Assembly (NCBI GenBank): GCA_963556255.1
Contig: OY744608.1
Location: 31,843,654 to 31,907,653, forward strand
Direction of reading: 5' to 3'
Source of the DNA: Allolobophora icterica
Taxonomy: Eukaryota > Annelida > Clitellata > Crassiclitellata > Lumbricidae
Length of the DNA: 64,000 nucleotides
In this document: one piece after another, positions 41,339 to 53,989 of the stretch
Layout of the letters: each line of letters begins with the position of its first letter
Position numbering within the stretch: position 1 is the stretch's first letter
Notes under the pieces: model-generated
Seen by the model: only the letters and a program-made list of their open reading frames with translations
The model's database searches: none
What the model was told of the DNA's origin: nothing
Position numbers and translations under genes: made by a program

Positions 41339-41586
41339 TCTGTAGCACTTCATTTTATTAAAACATGTATAGAATGCTGCTACAACATCTTGGCAAGTTT
41401 TAATAATTACTTTGAAAGTGATGTTTTTTAGTTAATTAATAGAAATCGCTACCTTCACTACCAGTTTTCTAGAAGTATTATTCAATGACAATCTGTTGAA
41501 GTAGTGCTGCATTAATATCTGATTAATATTATTGAATGCGAGTATATTTTGTTTATTACGATTTCTGTTGGTTCATTTTTTTTCAG

Positions 41587-42665
41587 CTATTCCTGATTTG
41601 ATAAGGCTGGTTCATGGAAATGAATGGAGTATTTTTAAGGTGGTAAAGGAATTCCAAGAGTTCTGGCGCTTTAAGACTGCCGCCGAAGAAATTTCTAGAT
41701 GCAAAGTTAACCAGGAAGCAGAAAATGCTAGGGAGCATGAGGACGAGGACTCGGAGAATCTTACATTGATATCAAAGAGAAAACTAGATGCAAAGATTCG
41801 GCAGATTGCCATTTATGAACGTCGCCCAAGCATTTTCCACAAGAGGTGCTGGTATGTTTGTTCGGATAGCGTAGAGAAACATGGGTTGACTGGATTGCAT
41901 GTACCAAATCAGTGGAAGTGGATCACCAAACTTCCCAACAAATCACGGAAAAATTTGGAAAGGGCAGCAAACACTGGTGAAATTAAAGAAAAGCCAGTAA
42001 AGTTGAATCATTCCAAACCTGATTCATCCATTTTGCCATCTACAGCTGGTTCAGCTTGTGCATCAGAAGGAGACAAGAGGACTGAACTTGTGTCTCATGA
42101 AAGCACATTGAGAATGAACACAGAAGCAAGTGAAGCAGAAACCACCACTTCAAAAATGACTGCAAAGAATTCTGGCATGAAAAGGCATTGTGTGAAGCGG
42201 CTTGGAAAGAAAAAGTCGACGATTAATTCATCTTCGATTCAATGCTTTATAACTGGAGCTGCAGGTCAGTCAGAGATCATATCAGGGAATACGATGTTGA
42301 AATCAAAATCTTCCGCTTCAACCAACATGTTGGCGCCAAAGACAGTTGCCAATGTGCTCTCTAAAAATCCAACTGTCATGTTAAAAAAACTCAAGTCCAT
42401 TGCAGTTAACAATCAGGTGGCTTCCATGCCATTGTCTTCTGGAACACAGCTGGATGTCATTCAATCCACTGGCCACCCGAGTCTCCAGCCTCCAAAACGC
42501 CCGAGTGATGGTTGCACGCCCGAACCCAAGAGACCGAATCTGAAAGAGGTTGGTGACGATAATGATTGCGTCATAGTAGGTGTTGAGAAGAAGTTGGCAT
42601 CAAGTATGGCACCCGCAGCAGGAAGCTGCAGTATGAAAGCATCGATGCAGAATACGTCAAACTAA
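41587..42665 (+). CDS. CHAF1A: CHAF1A terminal coding exon (winged-helix region and C-terminus)
   Basis: After TTTTTTCAG, the exon encodes IPDLIRLVHGNEWSIFKVVK, matching LAQLLPLLHGNVNGSKVIIREF of human CHAF1A, then LDAKIRQIAIYERRP and KRCWYV, aligning with LKRLISENSVYEKRP and RMCWYV. This C-terminal winged-helix region binds DNA and is needed for histone deposition. The remaining ~220 residues are Ser/Lys-rich and poorly conserved, with one block SIQCFITGA recalling the CITQFM motif near the human C-terminus, and an acidic end with DDNDCVIVGV, similar to GDCMIVDV. Stop TAA 42663-42665; an AATAAA lies only 8 bp beyond, so the used poly(A) site is probably further on. Confidence 0.93.
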
Positions 42666-45600
42666 GATTGGAAATAAAATGAAACAGTCGGAAGTCTTTG
42701 TTCATCAAATGACTTGTCACGTTTCAAATGACTTGTCATGTTTCAAATGACTTGTCATGTTTCAAATGACTTGTCATGTTTCAAATGACTTGTCACGTTT
42801 CAGAACAGAATTTGGCTGTCTAACCGCCTCAACGGAACTGAAGAAGTCTATCTGAAGGGAGATTTTGTTGTGGAATGGTGAAACTGAGAAGATAAAACAC
42901 ATCAGACTTGAAGTAGATTATTCAGATTTCATTTGCTTTTTCAGTTATGCAAATTTACCTTTAACTGTCACAACTTATTGCCATCTGTCATGCCAATTTT
43001 ACCTGCTGTAAACTTGCCCGTCCCGTTAATGGCAGGTGTTACCAGATCTCTGTGCTATAAATAACATACTGCTGGTACTCTCTTGTGGCATCCTGTGACC
43101 ACGTGTTGAACTCTGATCGGATTTGATAAAAATTTTCTGCGTGATTTTAATGTTTAATGCAGATTCATGTAGTGTACAGCAATGCAGGGCTCAAGACAAA
43201 CGCTTCAACAGATTTCTTACGAACTATCGTTATTTGTGGTATATTTTGTTTATCCTGTGTATTACATTTTATTAGTTATCTAAATTAAACAGAAGTGTCT
43301 AAAATTCAGGACTTCGCTTTCTTGCTTGATAGGGATGAATTAACAAAGGTTAAGAATTTGTAGGCAATTTTACAATCTTCGGTGATATGCTGCGCAAACA
43401 GCTTACGCAATCTCTGTCTCATGAGTTAACGTTTGATTTGATTAAATGCTTAGGAAATGCACTGTGCAGTATGACAAAATCTTGAGCAAGTAACAACATC
43501 AGACATGTTAAACTGTTCTGAACTAATGACTTGTAACATGTCGCCCAGAAACGCTTTAGAATTCTAGTTTGTAACACAAGAAACTTTGATTAACACAAGA
43601 AATTTTAATTAACACCCATGACTCTGATAAGCATTCACTTTTAATATGAAGTAATTTCTTCTGTGCTGCAGTCAGTGTTAACTTAGATAGCTGTCCAGTG
43701 TTCTTCAAACTGAGGTAAAGTTTGAGTATTGACGACAACACTACAATGGTGGTTACTGATGTTTTTAACACTGTTCAGAAATGCATCAGCTCACATGTCG
43801 AACACTGGGTTGCAGAGATGAGTGGTGAATTTCAGTTGACTACCATAGCTCATTGCAAAATCAAAAATTGTGGCAGTCTTTAAAAAGTAAATAATGGAAA
43901 AGTTTTATGCCAATACATCAGCGCACTTTTCATCAAGAATGATGGTTACACAGGATTCAACAAAGCAACACACATTGACTTAGTGTACCTGAAAGTCCAA
44001 TCTGAAATACTGTTCAGGTATTGCATTGTTCTCATCTCTAATGGAGAATTTTTTTGTTTTTTATTTCTTATCCTCCAACAAACCATTTGGTGATGTGTTA
44101 TATAATGACACTGTAACCCAAAAATGTTTGAAGACAAGACAATATTGAAGACATGCCAATCCAGTAGAAATTCTGTTAAAAGTAGTTTTTCCATTGCTTC
44201 CGATTATTTTTAAAATAAGGATTCTAATTACTTAACTTAATTATGTTACAGTTCTTTGGCCATTTTGTTAATGGCAGTTGTTTGACCCAGTGATGCTACT
44301 GATCTTGAATTACGATAGAACGTCTTCACAGGTTGTAGATGAGAACAAGTAGATTTGTGTCCTACTTGGAACAGAGTGAGATGAAGCTTCTATCCCAGAA
44401 CTTCAGTAATATTATGGTTAGTTGTGTATAACATGGATGAGTGGGTACACAGAATTGCATCAAGGTTCTGTTTTTCATTATCACAGCATCAAGCACTGGA
44501 CCAACACGTGCAGTTGTGTTAGAGCCAAAATTCTCAGAAATCTGTTAAATTTGGTACGTCATCGTATCATAGAGATCATGCTGGAGAAAGACTTTAGTAC
44601 ATGTGTCTATAATGTATTGAAGTCTCTTGTTGTGGAGCCTTTTGTTCACTGTTTGACTTAAGGGTGTGCCACATAAATTTGCAGACTCTAAACAACAAAA
44701 TAATGAAAGCTTTGTGTTGGGCAAGTCGTAAAAATGCTATTAGGGATTGTGTTAAGAAACGCCCTATTAAATCTTGTTGCTGAACTGCTAAACACACAAT
44801 TGCTACCTCCTTGAGACGTGGCAGAGGCTCACAACCTGTTGCCTTAATTTTTGGAAAGAAATATTGCTGAACACTGAGAACAGCCATGATGCAGACTAGA
44901 ATAGTCTGAATTAACCTTAAGTCATGGCAGCACTTTGAGCTTCAACTCTGAAAAACCAGATGTAAAATGTCAACCAATCTGCAATTGCCTAAGAATTCTT
45001 CAAATCCTTTTGCCTTTTAATACACTGCCTTCAGTTCCCTTCAAATGGTCTTGCACACCAGTCCTCTGATTAACTGAAATACAACAAATGCATATTTAAA
45101 CTCAACTATGCAAGTTTCGTAGTAATATAAATAATTTAGAAATATAAATAATTTAAACTGGAATGAATTGAAATATTACTGCAAGGAAGCTCGTAATTAA
45201 TCATGAATTGTCAGAAAAAGTTTATGAGCAAGCAGAAAGTAAAGAAGTATATGTACATAGCTTTACATGGAGCCTTTGTCAAACGTGAGTACTCGTCATC
45301 ATGTAAGAAAAGTGATTATAAGGCAACTAATGATTGTAGTGGGAACCTGGACAATGATTTCTAAAATCTGCCATTCAAAAAGTTATGTTAGAACACTAAA
45401 ATCCACTGATCAAAGACTGAAAAGTGAATTTCAAAAGAAGACAAATACCACATTTGTAGCCAATAGATTTGCCTGGAAAGGCGTCAGCAAAATTTTAAAA
45501 GGTAACTACATGTATATGAACATTGACAGGTCCAGAAGTTGAGACGTGTGGCAATGTTTACCATAGTCGAGAAATCATATTACAAACAATTTTTAAAGGC

Positions 45601-45935
45601 ATTTTTAGTTCTTGTTCTTAATATGACTTGGAGGTAGTTTTATGTTGGAAAAAATTCTGAGCACTTCCAGCCATTCGACAGCTAGATTCCTCTGATTCAA
45701 TATCCATCTGTGCTTTGCACACATTAGTGAAATTTTTGCTCTATGTTATCTCCTTTATTCCTTTTACAGTAGGCTCCTATTATTGGTAGGGTAGTTCTTT
45801 AAATTTTCTGTGCATATCCCTCAACCAAACCAATTTGGAAACGGCTAAAAGGAATGCCCTTAAATCGAGTAGAGGAGCATGGCCAGACTGAGCCTCACGA
45901 TCTGTCCTTGAATATGAATATTTAGTATAACTGAC
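42666..45935. other. Intergenic between CHAF1A and the EGF gene
   Basis: Holds the CHAF1A 3' UTR and presumably the C-terminal exons or 3' UTR of the minus-strand EGF gene, but I recognise no transmembrane or cytoplasmic exon. A five-unit 19-bp tandem repeat lies at 42713-42805; otherwise nothing clear. Confidence 0.45.
42713..42805. repeat. 19-bp tandem repeat, five units
   Basis: CATGTTTCAAATGACTTGT repeated about five times (CACG in the outer copies), within the likely CHAF1A 3' UTR. Confidence 0.9.
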
Positions 45936-46088
45936 CCTTTGAGATATGGTAACCATTTGAGATATGGCATTGTGGACCTGACCAGTCGGCAGGGCAGTTG
46001 CACTGTCCAGTCACCGCATCACAGGTTGCACCGTTGGCACAGCTGCAGACAAATGCGCAGTTTGGACCAAATCGCAAATGTCCACAGG
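45936..46088 (-). CDS. MEGF-like gene, exon 19 of the visible set (most 3')
   Basis: EGF module FGPNCAFVCSCANGATCDAV...CPADWSGPQC. It is 153 bp, 24 bp longer than the usual 129, because ATATCTCAAA(T/G)GG is repeated just before the donor. The donor AAGG|GTCAGT is chosen because exon 49993-50250 ends in the same GTCAGTTATACT context. Read-through would stop at 45922-45924, so this could alternatively be the last coding exon. Confidence 0.75.
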
Positions 46089-46196
46089 CTAACATGACAA
46101 AACACCAGATCCTATGTTATACACTAAATACATGTAACCAGCCATTTCTATAAGTCTATACAGTATATGATAAAAGAAGACCCCTTCTGGTATGGC

Positions 46197-46256
46197 TTAA
46201 CACTTTAACGACGACCTGCATTGGTTTTCCAGTCGCTTTAGTACACTGTCGTCGTT
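46197..46256. repeat. Degenerate copy of a TTAA-flanked palindromic element
   Basis: TTAACACTTTAACGACGACC ... GTCGTCGTTAA resembles the intact copy at 54773-54844 but has lost the right terminal AGTG. Confidence 0.5.
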
Positions 46257-46352
46257 AATTTAGACTACAGACATCAGCTTACAGAGACCTCACTGACTTG
46301 ACTGTTTATTACTAGTGCAAAATGCACTTTTTCAAGTGATTTTGCATGTCTA

Positions 46353-46654
46353 GGGGTGCTCAATAGTGTAGTAGTTAGTGTGCTGGACTGTCAAACGAGA
46401 GATCAGAGGTTCAAATCCCTGCCAGGGCAGAAATTTGGTTCTAGATTTCTGCATCATCTGCCACCCCCCCCCCGGGCCCCTCCAGCCAACTCAGCTATAA
46501 TGAGTACACTGATCATACACTGTCGGTGGGAAGATGAGATGGTGAGGAAAAGGCCTAGCCACCCGCCCTCATATGCCAAGGCTAAGAAAATGAAGTCGCT
46601 AACACTTCATACCCTTTGCTGTCTCAGGGCTAGCTTAAGGGACTGCTCTTCATC
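46353..46654 (+). mobile_element. tRNA-derived SINE with 12-bp TSD
   Basis: Box A-like TAGTGTAGTAGTTAGTGTG and box B GGTTCAAATCC are present. The element is flanked by TTTGCATGTCTA at 46341-46352 and 46655-46666. A related minus-strand copy is at about 57920-58187 and a diverged one at 46760-47060. Confidence 0.85.
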
Positions 46655-46759
46655 TTTGCATGTCTAATAAATGTGTATGCGTGCATAAATGCATCAGTAT
46701 TAACATCTACACCTTCCAGTAGGTCTGCTATAAGTAATGTCTCTGTAAGCTGGTCTGCA

Positions 46760-47060
46760 TAGTATAAATGTGCAGTCTAGTGGTTAGCCTGCTAGACTGT
46801 CAACAAAGATGCAGGTTCTAATCTCGGCCAGGATGGCAAGGTATTTCAAGATATGTTCCATTAGCGTCTGCTAGCATATTTGGCTATATAATACACATCT
46901 GCCTGTATGCTATTAGGTGGAAGATAAGGTGGCTAGCGAGTTAGAGGACTAGTCACATGCCTTCATATGCTGAGACCAAGAAATGAAGTCCAACATTTCA
47001 CACCTTGGTTACCCTTAGGGTAAGTATAAAGTGCTGCTAAATGTCTGTGCAAACATCCTG
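46760..47060 (+). mobile_element. Diverged copy of the same SINE family
   Basis: GTGCAGTCTAGTGGTTAGCCTGCTAGACTGTCAA and GCAGGTTCTAATCTCGGCCAGG correspond to the box A and box B blocks of the SINE at 46353, with a decayed body ending GGGTAAGTATAAAGTGC. Confidence 0.6.
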
Positions 47061-47288
47061 TTGCAGCAAACTGTTTAAAAAATATCAACCATGCAGCTTT
47101 GTACACAAATGTTGAATGTTAACTTTAAATTTATTCAGAAATAAGCAAATCTGCAGTCTATTAATGGTTTATTGAACTGCCCAAATATAATTTGCAACAC
47201 TTTAAATAAAAATGTGTATGCATGTTTGTGTATTTTTTTCTGCATTGGTATTAAACTTGTGTCCTCAGATACTGAAACAAAAGCTTAC

Positions 47289-47417
47289 ATCTGCTGCAGA
47301 ATGGTCCATATTTTCCTGGAGGGCATTGACAGGTCCCATTGACTGGATTACATCCGTAGGCTTCACTGCATTTACATTTCTGTAAGCAGTTCATGCCATA
47401 GTATCCATAAGGACAAC
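47289..47417 (-). CDS. MEGF-like gene, EGF exon
   Basis: 129 bp, phase 1-1. Module begins CPYGYYGMNCLQKCKCS and ends CPPGKYGPFCSR. Acceptor TTTACAG, donor AGAT|GTAAGC. Six of the eight typical cysteine positions are visible, as in laminin-type EGF repeats. Confidence 0.9.
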
Positions 47418-47609
47418 CTGTAAACAGTAAAAACACCAGTTATAATAATACAATTAAAAATAAAACAATTAGTCAATACTGTAATACAATAAATGCAATC
47501 CAATAATATAATTAATAAAAATACAATTTCAAATAACAGACCAATGACCTTAGCATGAACGTAGTTTGGGAACAAACTGTATGTGTTAAAATGTACGTCA
47601 GTATTCATT

Positions 47610-48604
47610 GGTAGATTGGTATTGGATTGGAAGCTTGGGAGTTTCCAAGAAGCAGTGCAATATATATATGGATGTTTACTTTGTATAATATTAGGTTACT
47701 GTGCTCAACTGCAAATTCATTTTTCAGTTACTACATTAATATTTTAATGTCTATACAATTTTTATTATATTAGTACAGTATACTATTACTGTTGCTATTA
47801 TTATTACTACTGGATTACTTGTTTACTACTTCTACAGTGGTTGGCCTGGTACTCCAACGAAAACCTGTACCTGTACCTGTTCTTCAATTACAACAGATTC
47901 ATACAATTTTGCACTCGCTTAGTCCCAAAACCGCTTATATGAATGGTTCATGCATTTGTCTACAGTCAGGTTGACAATTACAATGATATAATGGCCTTAC
48001 ACATTGTTGGATTGACCAGCTGCAGCTGTGGCCTGGTTGATTTAATTGCAGTTCCTAGCTTTTACTATATTTCTTGTCTCACTTCCTCTCCATACAGTAA
48101 TCGAGTACACAATTTTGCTTATCATAAGCATTCGTTGAGATGGTTGTGCCCCAGCATACGTTAAAGATCAATTACATCTTCTCATTTCTTTATGTTGTCG
48201 GTCTACCACACAAGTTGATTTGTTTGTTCCACTATGCAGCATCAGAGTTTTTGCTGTGGTTGAATCATCATTTTGGAAACCATGAACCCTCAGAACTCAT
48301 GATTCTTTCCATGCCATCAAAGGCCGAACACCTTATTCATCGGTAGTTTGGTACTGGATTGGAAGCTTGGGAGTTTCCAAGAAGCGGTGCAATATATATA
48401 TGGATGTTTACTTTGTATAATATTAGGTTACTGTGCTCAACTGCAAATTCATTTTTCAGTTACTACATCAATATTTTAATGTATATATATTTTATATTTA
48501 TTAATACAGTATACTACTACTTTTGCTATTATTATTACTACTGGATTACTTGTTTACTACTTCTGCTGTAGTAAGACTGGTACTCCAACGAAAACCTGTA
48601 CCAA
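47610..48604. repeat. Pair of ~260-bp direct repeats around ~470 bp
   Basis: 47610-47875 and 48342-48604 are nearly identical (GGATTGGAAGCTTGGGAGTT through GGTACTCCAACGAAAACCTG). The layout could be a terminal-repeat element in miniature or a local duplication. I found neither a clear TSD nor gag/pol coding. Confidence 0.6.
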
Positions 48605-48662
48605 TTAAATTTCAAATATGTTTAAAAATGTTACAGTTTCCAACAAAATTCAGGTGACATAC

Positions 48663-48791
48663 CCTTTTGACAAAAATATCCAGTATAACCTGGCTGGCAT
48701 GAACACTGTCCTGTCACAGGATCACATTTGGCACCGTTTTTACACTGACACCTTTTACTGCAAGAGGTTCCATAGAAACCTAGAGGACATT
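48663..48791 (-). CDS. MEGF-like gene, EGF exon
   Basis: 129 bp, phase 1-1: [16 protein letters not shown]...[19 protein letters not shown]. Acceptor TTTTGTAG, donor AAGG|GTATGT. Confidence 0.92.
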
Positions 48792-49992
48792 CTACAAAAG
48801 CACAAAACCAGAATCAAATCACAAAACTGTAACTGAAGGCAAAGAAATGTTAGAGAGCCATTGAGATAAAGTAAGTTTTGAGGCATTTCTTAAAAGAAGA
48901 ATGAGTTTGAGCAATGTATACACTGTACACAGTGGTAGTCAGTTTCCAATCCCTTGGGCAGCAACATAAAATGCATGAAGACCCATACCCAAAGATCACA
49001 AACTGGGGAGGGACGTAAATAGATAATAGCGGCTAAATTACAGTTTTATAGGGCATTTAGGCCCATTTAAATCTTATTCCAAATTTAATAGGAAGCCAAT
49101 GCAGCTGACTGAGCAGGTTAAAGTAGCTTGTAGGCCTACAAGTAGATGCATGCAGCACCATGCAAGCCAAAGATGCGTTGAAGCCTGTTGACTTCAAGAT
49201 CTGAGATACCTGCACAAACCGAGTTGGCAAAATCGAGGCTAGAGCAGACACGAGAGGTCTGTGACACGAGTTTCGTAAGAGCAGACCTTACGTAACATAT
49301 TGATTATTGCACTGATATGATAGAAACAAGATTTGCATAGGTTTATGGGGTCGAAATGTGAGACTACTGTCCAAAGTCACCCCAAGTGTTGTGATAATTT
49401 TTAATAGCTGAACAACATTGCTAGCAAGGTCAATGTTGGAGTGAGAAGAGCAAAGGCAATGGCATCATAATTGGCCAAACACAATTGTCTCAGATTTAAC
49501 AGGATTTAGGTAAGTAAAACGAGGCTAAAGTATGAGAGTGGATTTGACGGACCACTCCAGGTGACTCAGACATACATGTGCATCATTCTTTGTCCCATTC
49601 CTGCAGCCAGTGGGGAAATTAACAGCTGTTATTCATGGAGTTGAAGAGTGAGCCTGTAACTTCAAGATATCTGCTAGTCAGAAGTCCAATAAGGACTGAA
49701 AAATGCCAATACAATTAGCAAAACTCTTATAAAAAAAGTAATGTATGTATGTGTTTGCATTGGTTGTGATGGGCCATCAGCTGTTATTTGATACAATTGG
49801 AAGTTCAATATGCTGAAGTTACACTGTATATGGTAACATCAGAGTTTAGAGAAACAATGAACAGGGTATTGTGAATCTGATGCTTGGAAATCTTCTCATG
49901 ATGCCTATCAGTTTGACAACTAATGATGTCGATGACCATCAGAAAAAAGGAAGGAGAGATAAAGCACTAGAAGACAAGGCAGTATAACTGAC
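48792..49992. other. Intron with LINE-tail fragment
   Basis: Minus strand 49057-49251 encodes LSQLHWLPIKFGIRFK, the LHWLP block of LINE RT C-termini. The rest (49260-49700) looks like old repeat sequence I cannot classify. Confidence 0.55.
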
Positions 49993-50250
49993 CTAACTGA
50001 CAGTGTTGGCCGTGCCATCCTGATGAACAGTTGCAACAACCTGTCACTTTATCACAAGTGGCACCATTGTAACACTGACATTCCTGGGTGCAGTTGAAGC
50101 CAAATCTCCCACGTGGACAAGCACTCTCACAGTGGTCTCCTGTCCACCCTGATGCACAGTAGCACTGGCCCATCACTGCATCACATGTAGCATCATTCTC
50201 ACAGCTGCACGGTTTTTTACAGTTTAAACCAAAAAAACCATCAGGACAAC
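49993..50250 (-). CDS. MEGF-like gene, double EGF exon
   Basis: 258 bp, exactly two 129-bp modules: CPDGFFGLNCKKPCSC...CYCASGWTGDHC then CPRGRFGFNCTQECQC...CNCSSGWHGQHC. Acceptor CTTACAG, donor TTAG|GTCAGT. The two modules are fused without an intron. Confidence 0.95.
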
Positions 50251-51077
50251 CTGTAAGGAAAGAGCAATCCACACTCAACTGTATCTCAAACTGGTATACT
50301 GTTTATACAGGTATATGTAAAGCAAAAACAACTTCAAAATCAAATAGCTGAGAAGGGGTCACAAGAACTTTCAAGGGCCCTCCCTTTTCTACATTTGAGT
50401 TTAAATGTGCTTAGAATCAATAGACCACGAACGTACAGTTTCAGCAGTCTGTCAAATGTCTCTTTTAAAAAGATTTCAATGATAAAACTTCAGCTTATTC
50501 TAACAAGTACATAATTTTTAATGCAATTTAATTATAAGAGGAACTGTTATTATTAATATTAGGATACTATTGGCATAATTGAAGAAGTTGGCTACTACTT
50601 ACTCATAATTTCTTTTGTCAAAGGCAATACATTTAATCAACAAACACCAGAGTTCAACCACTTGAAAACTAAGATGGAACATCAAAAGCAAAAGGCATGG
50701 ATTAGTTAAGCTTAGTTTGTTTGTTTGTCTCGGCTTCCACTTGTCCGTCCATCTGCCCATCATTCTCTCTTCCTCTCCCTTCTTTCCTTTTTCTCTCTCA
50801 CTGAGTTGTTCTAATGAGACAGGAATCCCTCGATTTCTGTCTCCTTTAACCATTACATCTGTGTACTGGTAATGCAGTCTTCTAAGACTGTTAGTTACAT
50901 TATTGAAATAGAATGGTAACTTATAATTCAGTATATAAATTCTACAATTTCTTCCAAATAGAAGTGTTAACTACTTAAAAAATTAGAGCACTTTGGATGA
51001 GTTTCTTGTAAAGTGGCACTATATAAATTATCATTATACTTAATCATAATAATAACTAATCCATGTGTTTTGCTTAC
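50251..51077. other. Intron, no further feature
   Basis: AT-rich with a pyrimidine-rich stretch near 50740-50810. Nothing else is recognised. Confidence 0.5.
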
Positions 51078-51335
51078 CTTTGTCACATTTAGGCGCCACG
51101 TGCCCTGATGGACAACTGCAGTGACCTGTCTTAGGGTCACAAGTTCCTCCACCAGTACAGTTACAAATTTTCATGCAGCTGGATCCATAATGACCCTCTG
51201 GGCATATCTGGCTACATGTTGGCCCTATCCACCCAGGAGGACAGGTGCAGTGTCCTGTGACTGGGTGGCATGTTTCTCCATTGTGGCAAGAACAGTTCTC
51301 TTGGCAGTTCACTCCAAATCTACCATCATGACAAT
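51078..51335 (-). CDS. MEGF-like gene, double EGF exon
   Basis: 258 bp: CHDGRFGVNCQENCSC...CTCPPGWIGPTC and CPEGHYGSSCMKICNC...CSCPSGHVAPKC. Acceptor GGTTGCAG (plus 51336-51337), donor AAAG|GTAAGC. A long (ATC)n tract begins ~50 bp upstream of the acceptor. Confidence 0.95.
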
Positions 51336-51382
51336 CTGCAACCATTATTACAAACACGAAATACTATCATTGTCTTTGGAGG

Positions 51383-51715
<333 letters not shown>

Positions 51716-51891
51716 CACCTACTCTTCACAGCCATGCTGTCCCAATCCTGTCCTAATTTCCAGGCTGCGTTTAGTCCAATTCATGAATTACATCTGTCAA
51801 GATGAATAGAATAGGCCTACAGAATAGAATGAGAAATCGTTTAAATCAATGTCCGTGCTAATAAACAGTCTGAACTGACAACTGGTAATAC

Positions 51892-52020
51892 CTTTTGAGC
51901 AATGGATACCAGTTAGACCAGGCTTACATACGCAACTTCCGGTAACAGGATCACACAAGCTGTCACCACTGCAGTTACAAATATTGGCACAGTCCATGCC
52001 AAATGTACCCAGTTGACAAA
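51892..52020 (-). CDS. MEGF-like gene, EGF exon
   Basis: 129 bp: CQLGTFGMDCANICNC...CDPVTGSCVCKPGLTGIHC. Acceptor TTTTGCAG, donor AAAG|GTATTA. Confidence 0.93.
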
Positions 52021-52448
52021 CTGCAAAACAAAGAAATTAAAATGCTCTCACCTCCAAAACAAGAGTTTTCTGTTAAAACACTATAATTGCCCAACACTCT
52101 AAGATGTGTTTTAAGTTAAATTTAAATTTTAAACATATCTTGAAACTTGGAGTGCAGTTACTTAAACCTTTAACCTGTAACTATCCCTGGGTTTTGCCTA
52201 AGCTTAGCAGATATTGAAGTCAGGTTTTAAAGAACAATTATCTCCAAATAAAAATGTCTATGCGATATAGATGTTTTTAATAAAAATGTCTATGCGATAT
52301 AGATGTTTTTCGACATGCTGTTTGGGCAATGTTAAATAGCAGATCCATTGATTGACACATGTACAGACAACTTGTTATTGTTTGCTCACATGAAAGTGAA
52401 TAAGTATTGTTTGAACTAAATTGGTATCAAGTTGACCTGTTGACTTAC

Positions 52449-52577
52449 GATTGGCACAAGAAGGACCTGTGTATCCGGAAGGACAATGGCATTCTCCAGT
52501 TTTGAAGTTACATGGTTGCCCCTTCTTACAGGAACATGCTTGTTTACAGTTTGATCCATAGAAACCAGGAGGACATG
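52449..52577 (-). CDS. MEGF-like gene, EGF exon
   Basis: 129 bp: CPPGFYGSNCKQACSC...CNFKTGECHCPSGYTGPSC. Acceptor TATTGCAG, donor AATC|GTAAGT. Confidence 0.94.
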
Positions 52578-53665
52578 CTGCAATAACCAATGCAGAGTGT
52601 GTATTATCATTCATAATTGTAATCTCGAGATTTCTACAGCACCCAAAAGGCGAAGTCACGGGAACCAGCTTATTCGCAGGCGCTCAGTCAAATCATAATC
52701 GATAGGCGGGGAGTAAAATCGGTTCCAGGTCAAGATCCAAATGGGTCAGTCAGGCAGACAGTCAAACGGCTAAGGTGGGTGGTGTTTGGGGTTGAAATGG
52801 CGAGGAAGGTAAGGGGAATCGGGATAGGATTTGTGAAAGAGCAGTGTTTTCAGTTTTGAGTGAAAGACCTGTGGAGATATAGCAAGGTTTTGGTGAGTTA
52901 TATAAAAATCATATTACAGGCTTATCAGTCATCAAATTTAGCAGTAAGGTTCATCGAAAATTAGTAATTCAAGACAGGAGAGAATATATTTGAGCATAGT
53001 TTGACAATTGCACTATTATGGCCCATTTTGGTGTACCATACCATACATGACCCACATTCCTTTTTCCATCTGAGTTATAGCCACCTACATACAGACCTTG
53101 TGTACCTCGGAGGTTCTTGAAAAGTGCTACATAAACATTCCAATCCATGCATACATACATATGCTCTATTACAGTTACAATTACAATAAAATTTCAATGG
53201 TGGTTGCCTGATTTAGGATACCGGTACGTGATCTGAAGTTTAATTAATTACCATAATTTTTTTATGATATATTATATTAAGGTACGAATACATGTATTTA
53301 ATTTATGGTGCTCACACAAAGTTGCACTGCTTCATATAAGAAGAATCATTTTTTCACTTCCTTGTAACAACACACAGCATCTGCTGGTGAAAAGAATACA
53401 TTGTAAGTCAAGCAGAACTAACATCTCCCAACGAAGGACGTAGAGCAAGTGCTCATTTGCGTTTCCTAGGCCTTTTTGCATTTCCTGACACAAGTGATGA
53501 ATCCCAAGGAGCCTGGACATAGGGCCAGTTGATCAAATAACTTGCTTGGGTCTCTTAAATTTTGTTACCAACTGGACAGAGAAGAAGATGTTTACCCAGA
53601 AGTCTATCAAAATATGTAAGGAGACTGGATAGCCTGAAGAAAGGCAAGTGTTATCTGACCACAAC
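52578..53665. other. Intron, no recognised feature
   Basis: No exon or clear element. A short segment at 52640-52860 has a repeat-like, more GC-rich character, but I cannot assign it. Confidence 0.45.
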
Positions 53666-53794
53666 CTTTATCACAGCGTTTTCCTTTCCATCCTGGCTGA
53701 CACAAACAGCGGCCATTTCGATGGTTGCAACTCACACCATTGGCACAATCACATGGCTCAGAGCAGTCTTTGCCAAAGTAGCCAGTTGCGCATT
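53666..53794 (-). CDS. MEGF-like gene, EGF exon
   Basis: 129 bp: CATGYFGKDCSEPCDC...CNHRNGRCLCQPGWKGKRC. Acceptor TCTTTTAG; donor AAAG|GTTGTG is weak but keeps phase 1. Confidence 0.9.
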
Positions 53795-53989
53795 CTAAAA
53801 GATAGCAGGAATGATCTAATAAGAGCAACCAGATATAATTAATTCCAACCAGCCACCGTTACATTTCTTTAGGTCAGCATTACATATAAAACACTGAACT
53901 CTAGCCAACCACAATACTTAAAATCAGTCCCAGTCCTTATTTCTCAGACTTATTTTTATTCAAACAATTATAGTCGTACCTAAAACTAT

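Noticed and set aside
44594..44887. Possible C-terminal exon of the EGF gene
   Set aside because: No EGF cysteines, transmembrane segment or cytoplasmic motif, and no convincing splice signals tie it to the gene.
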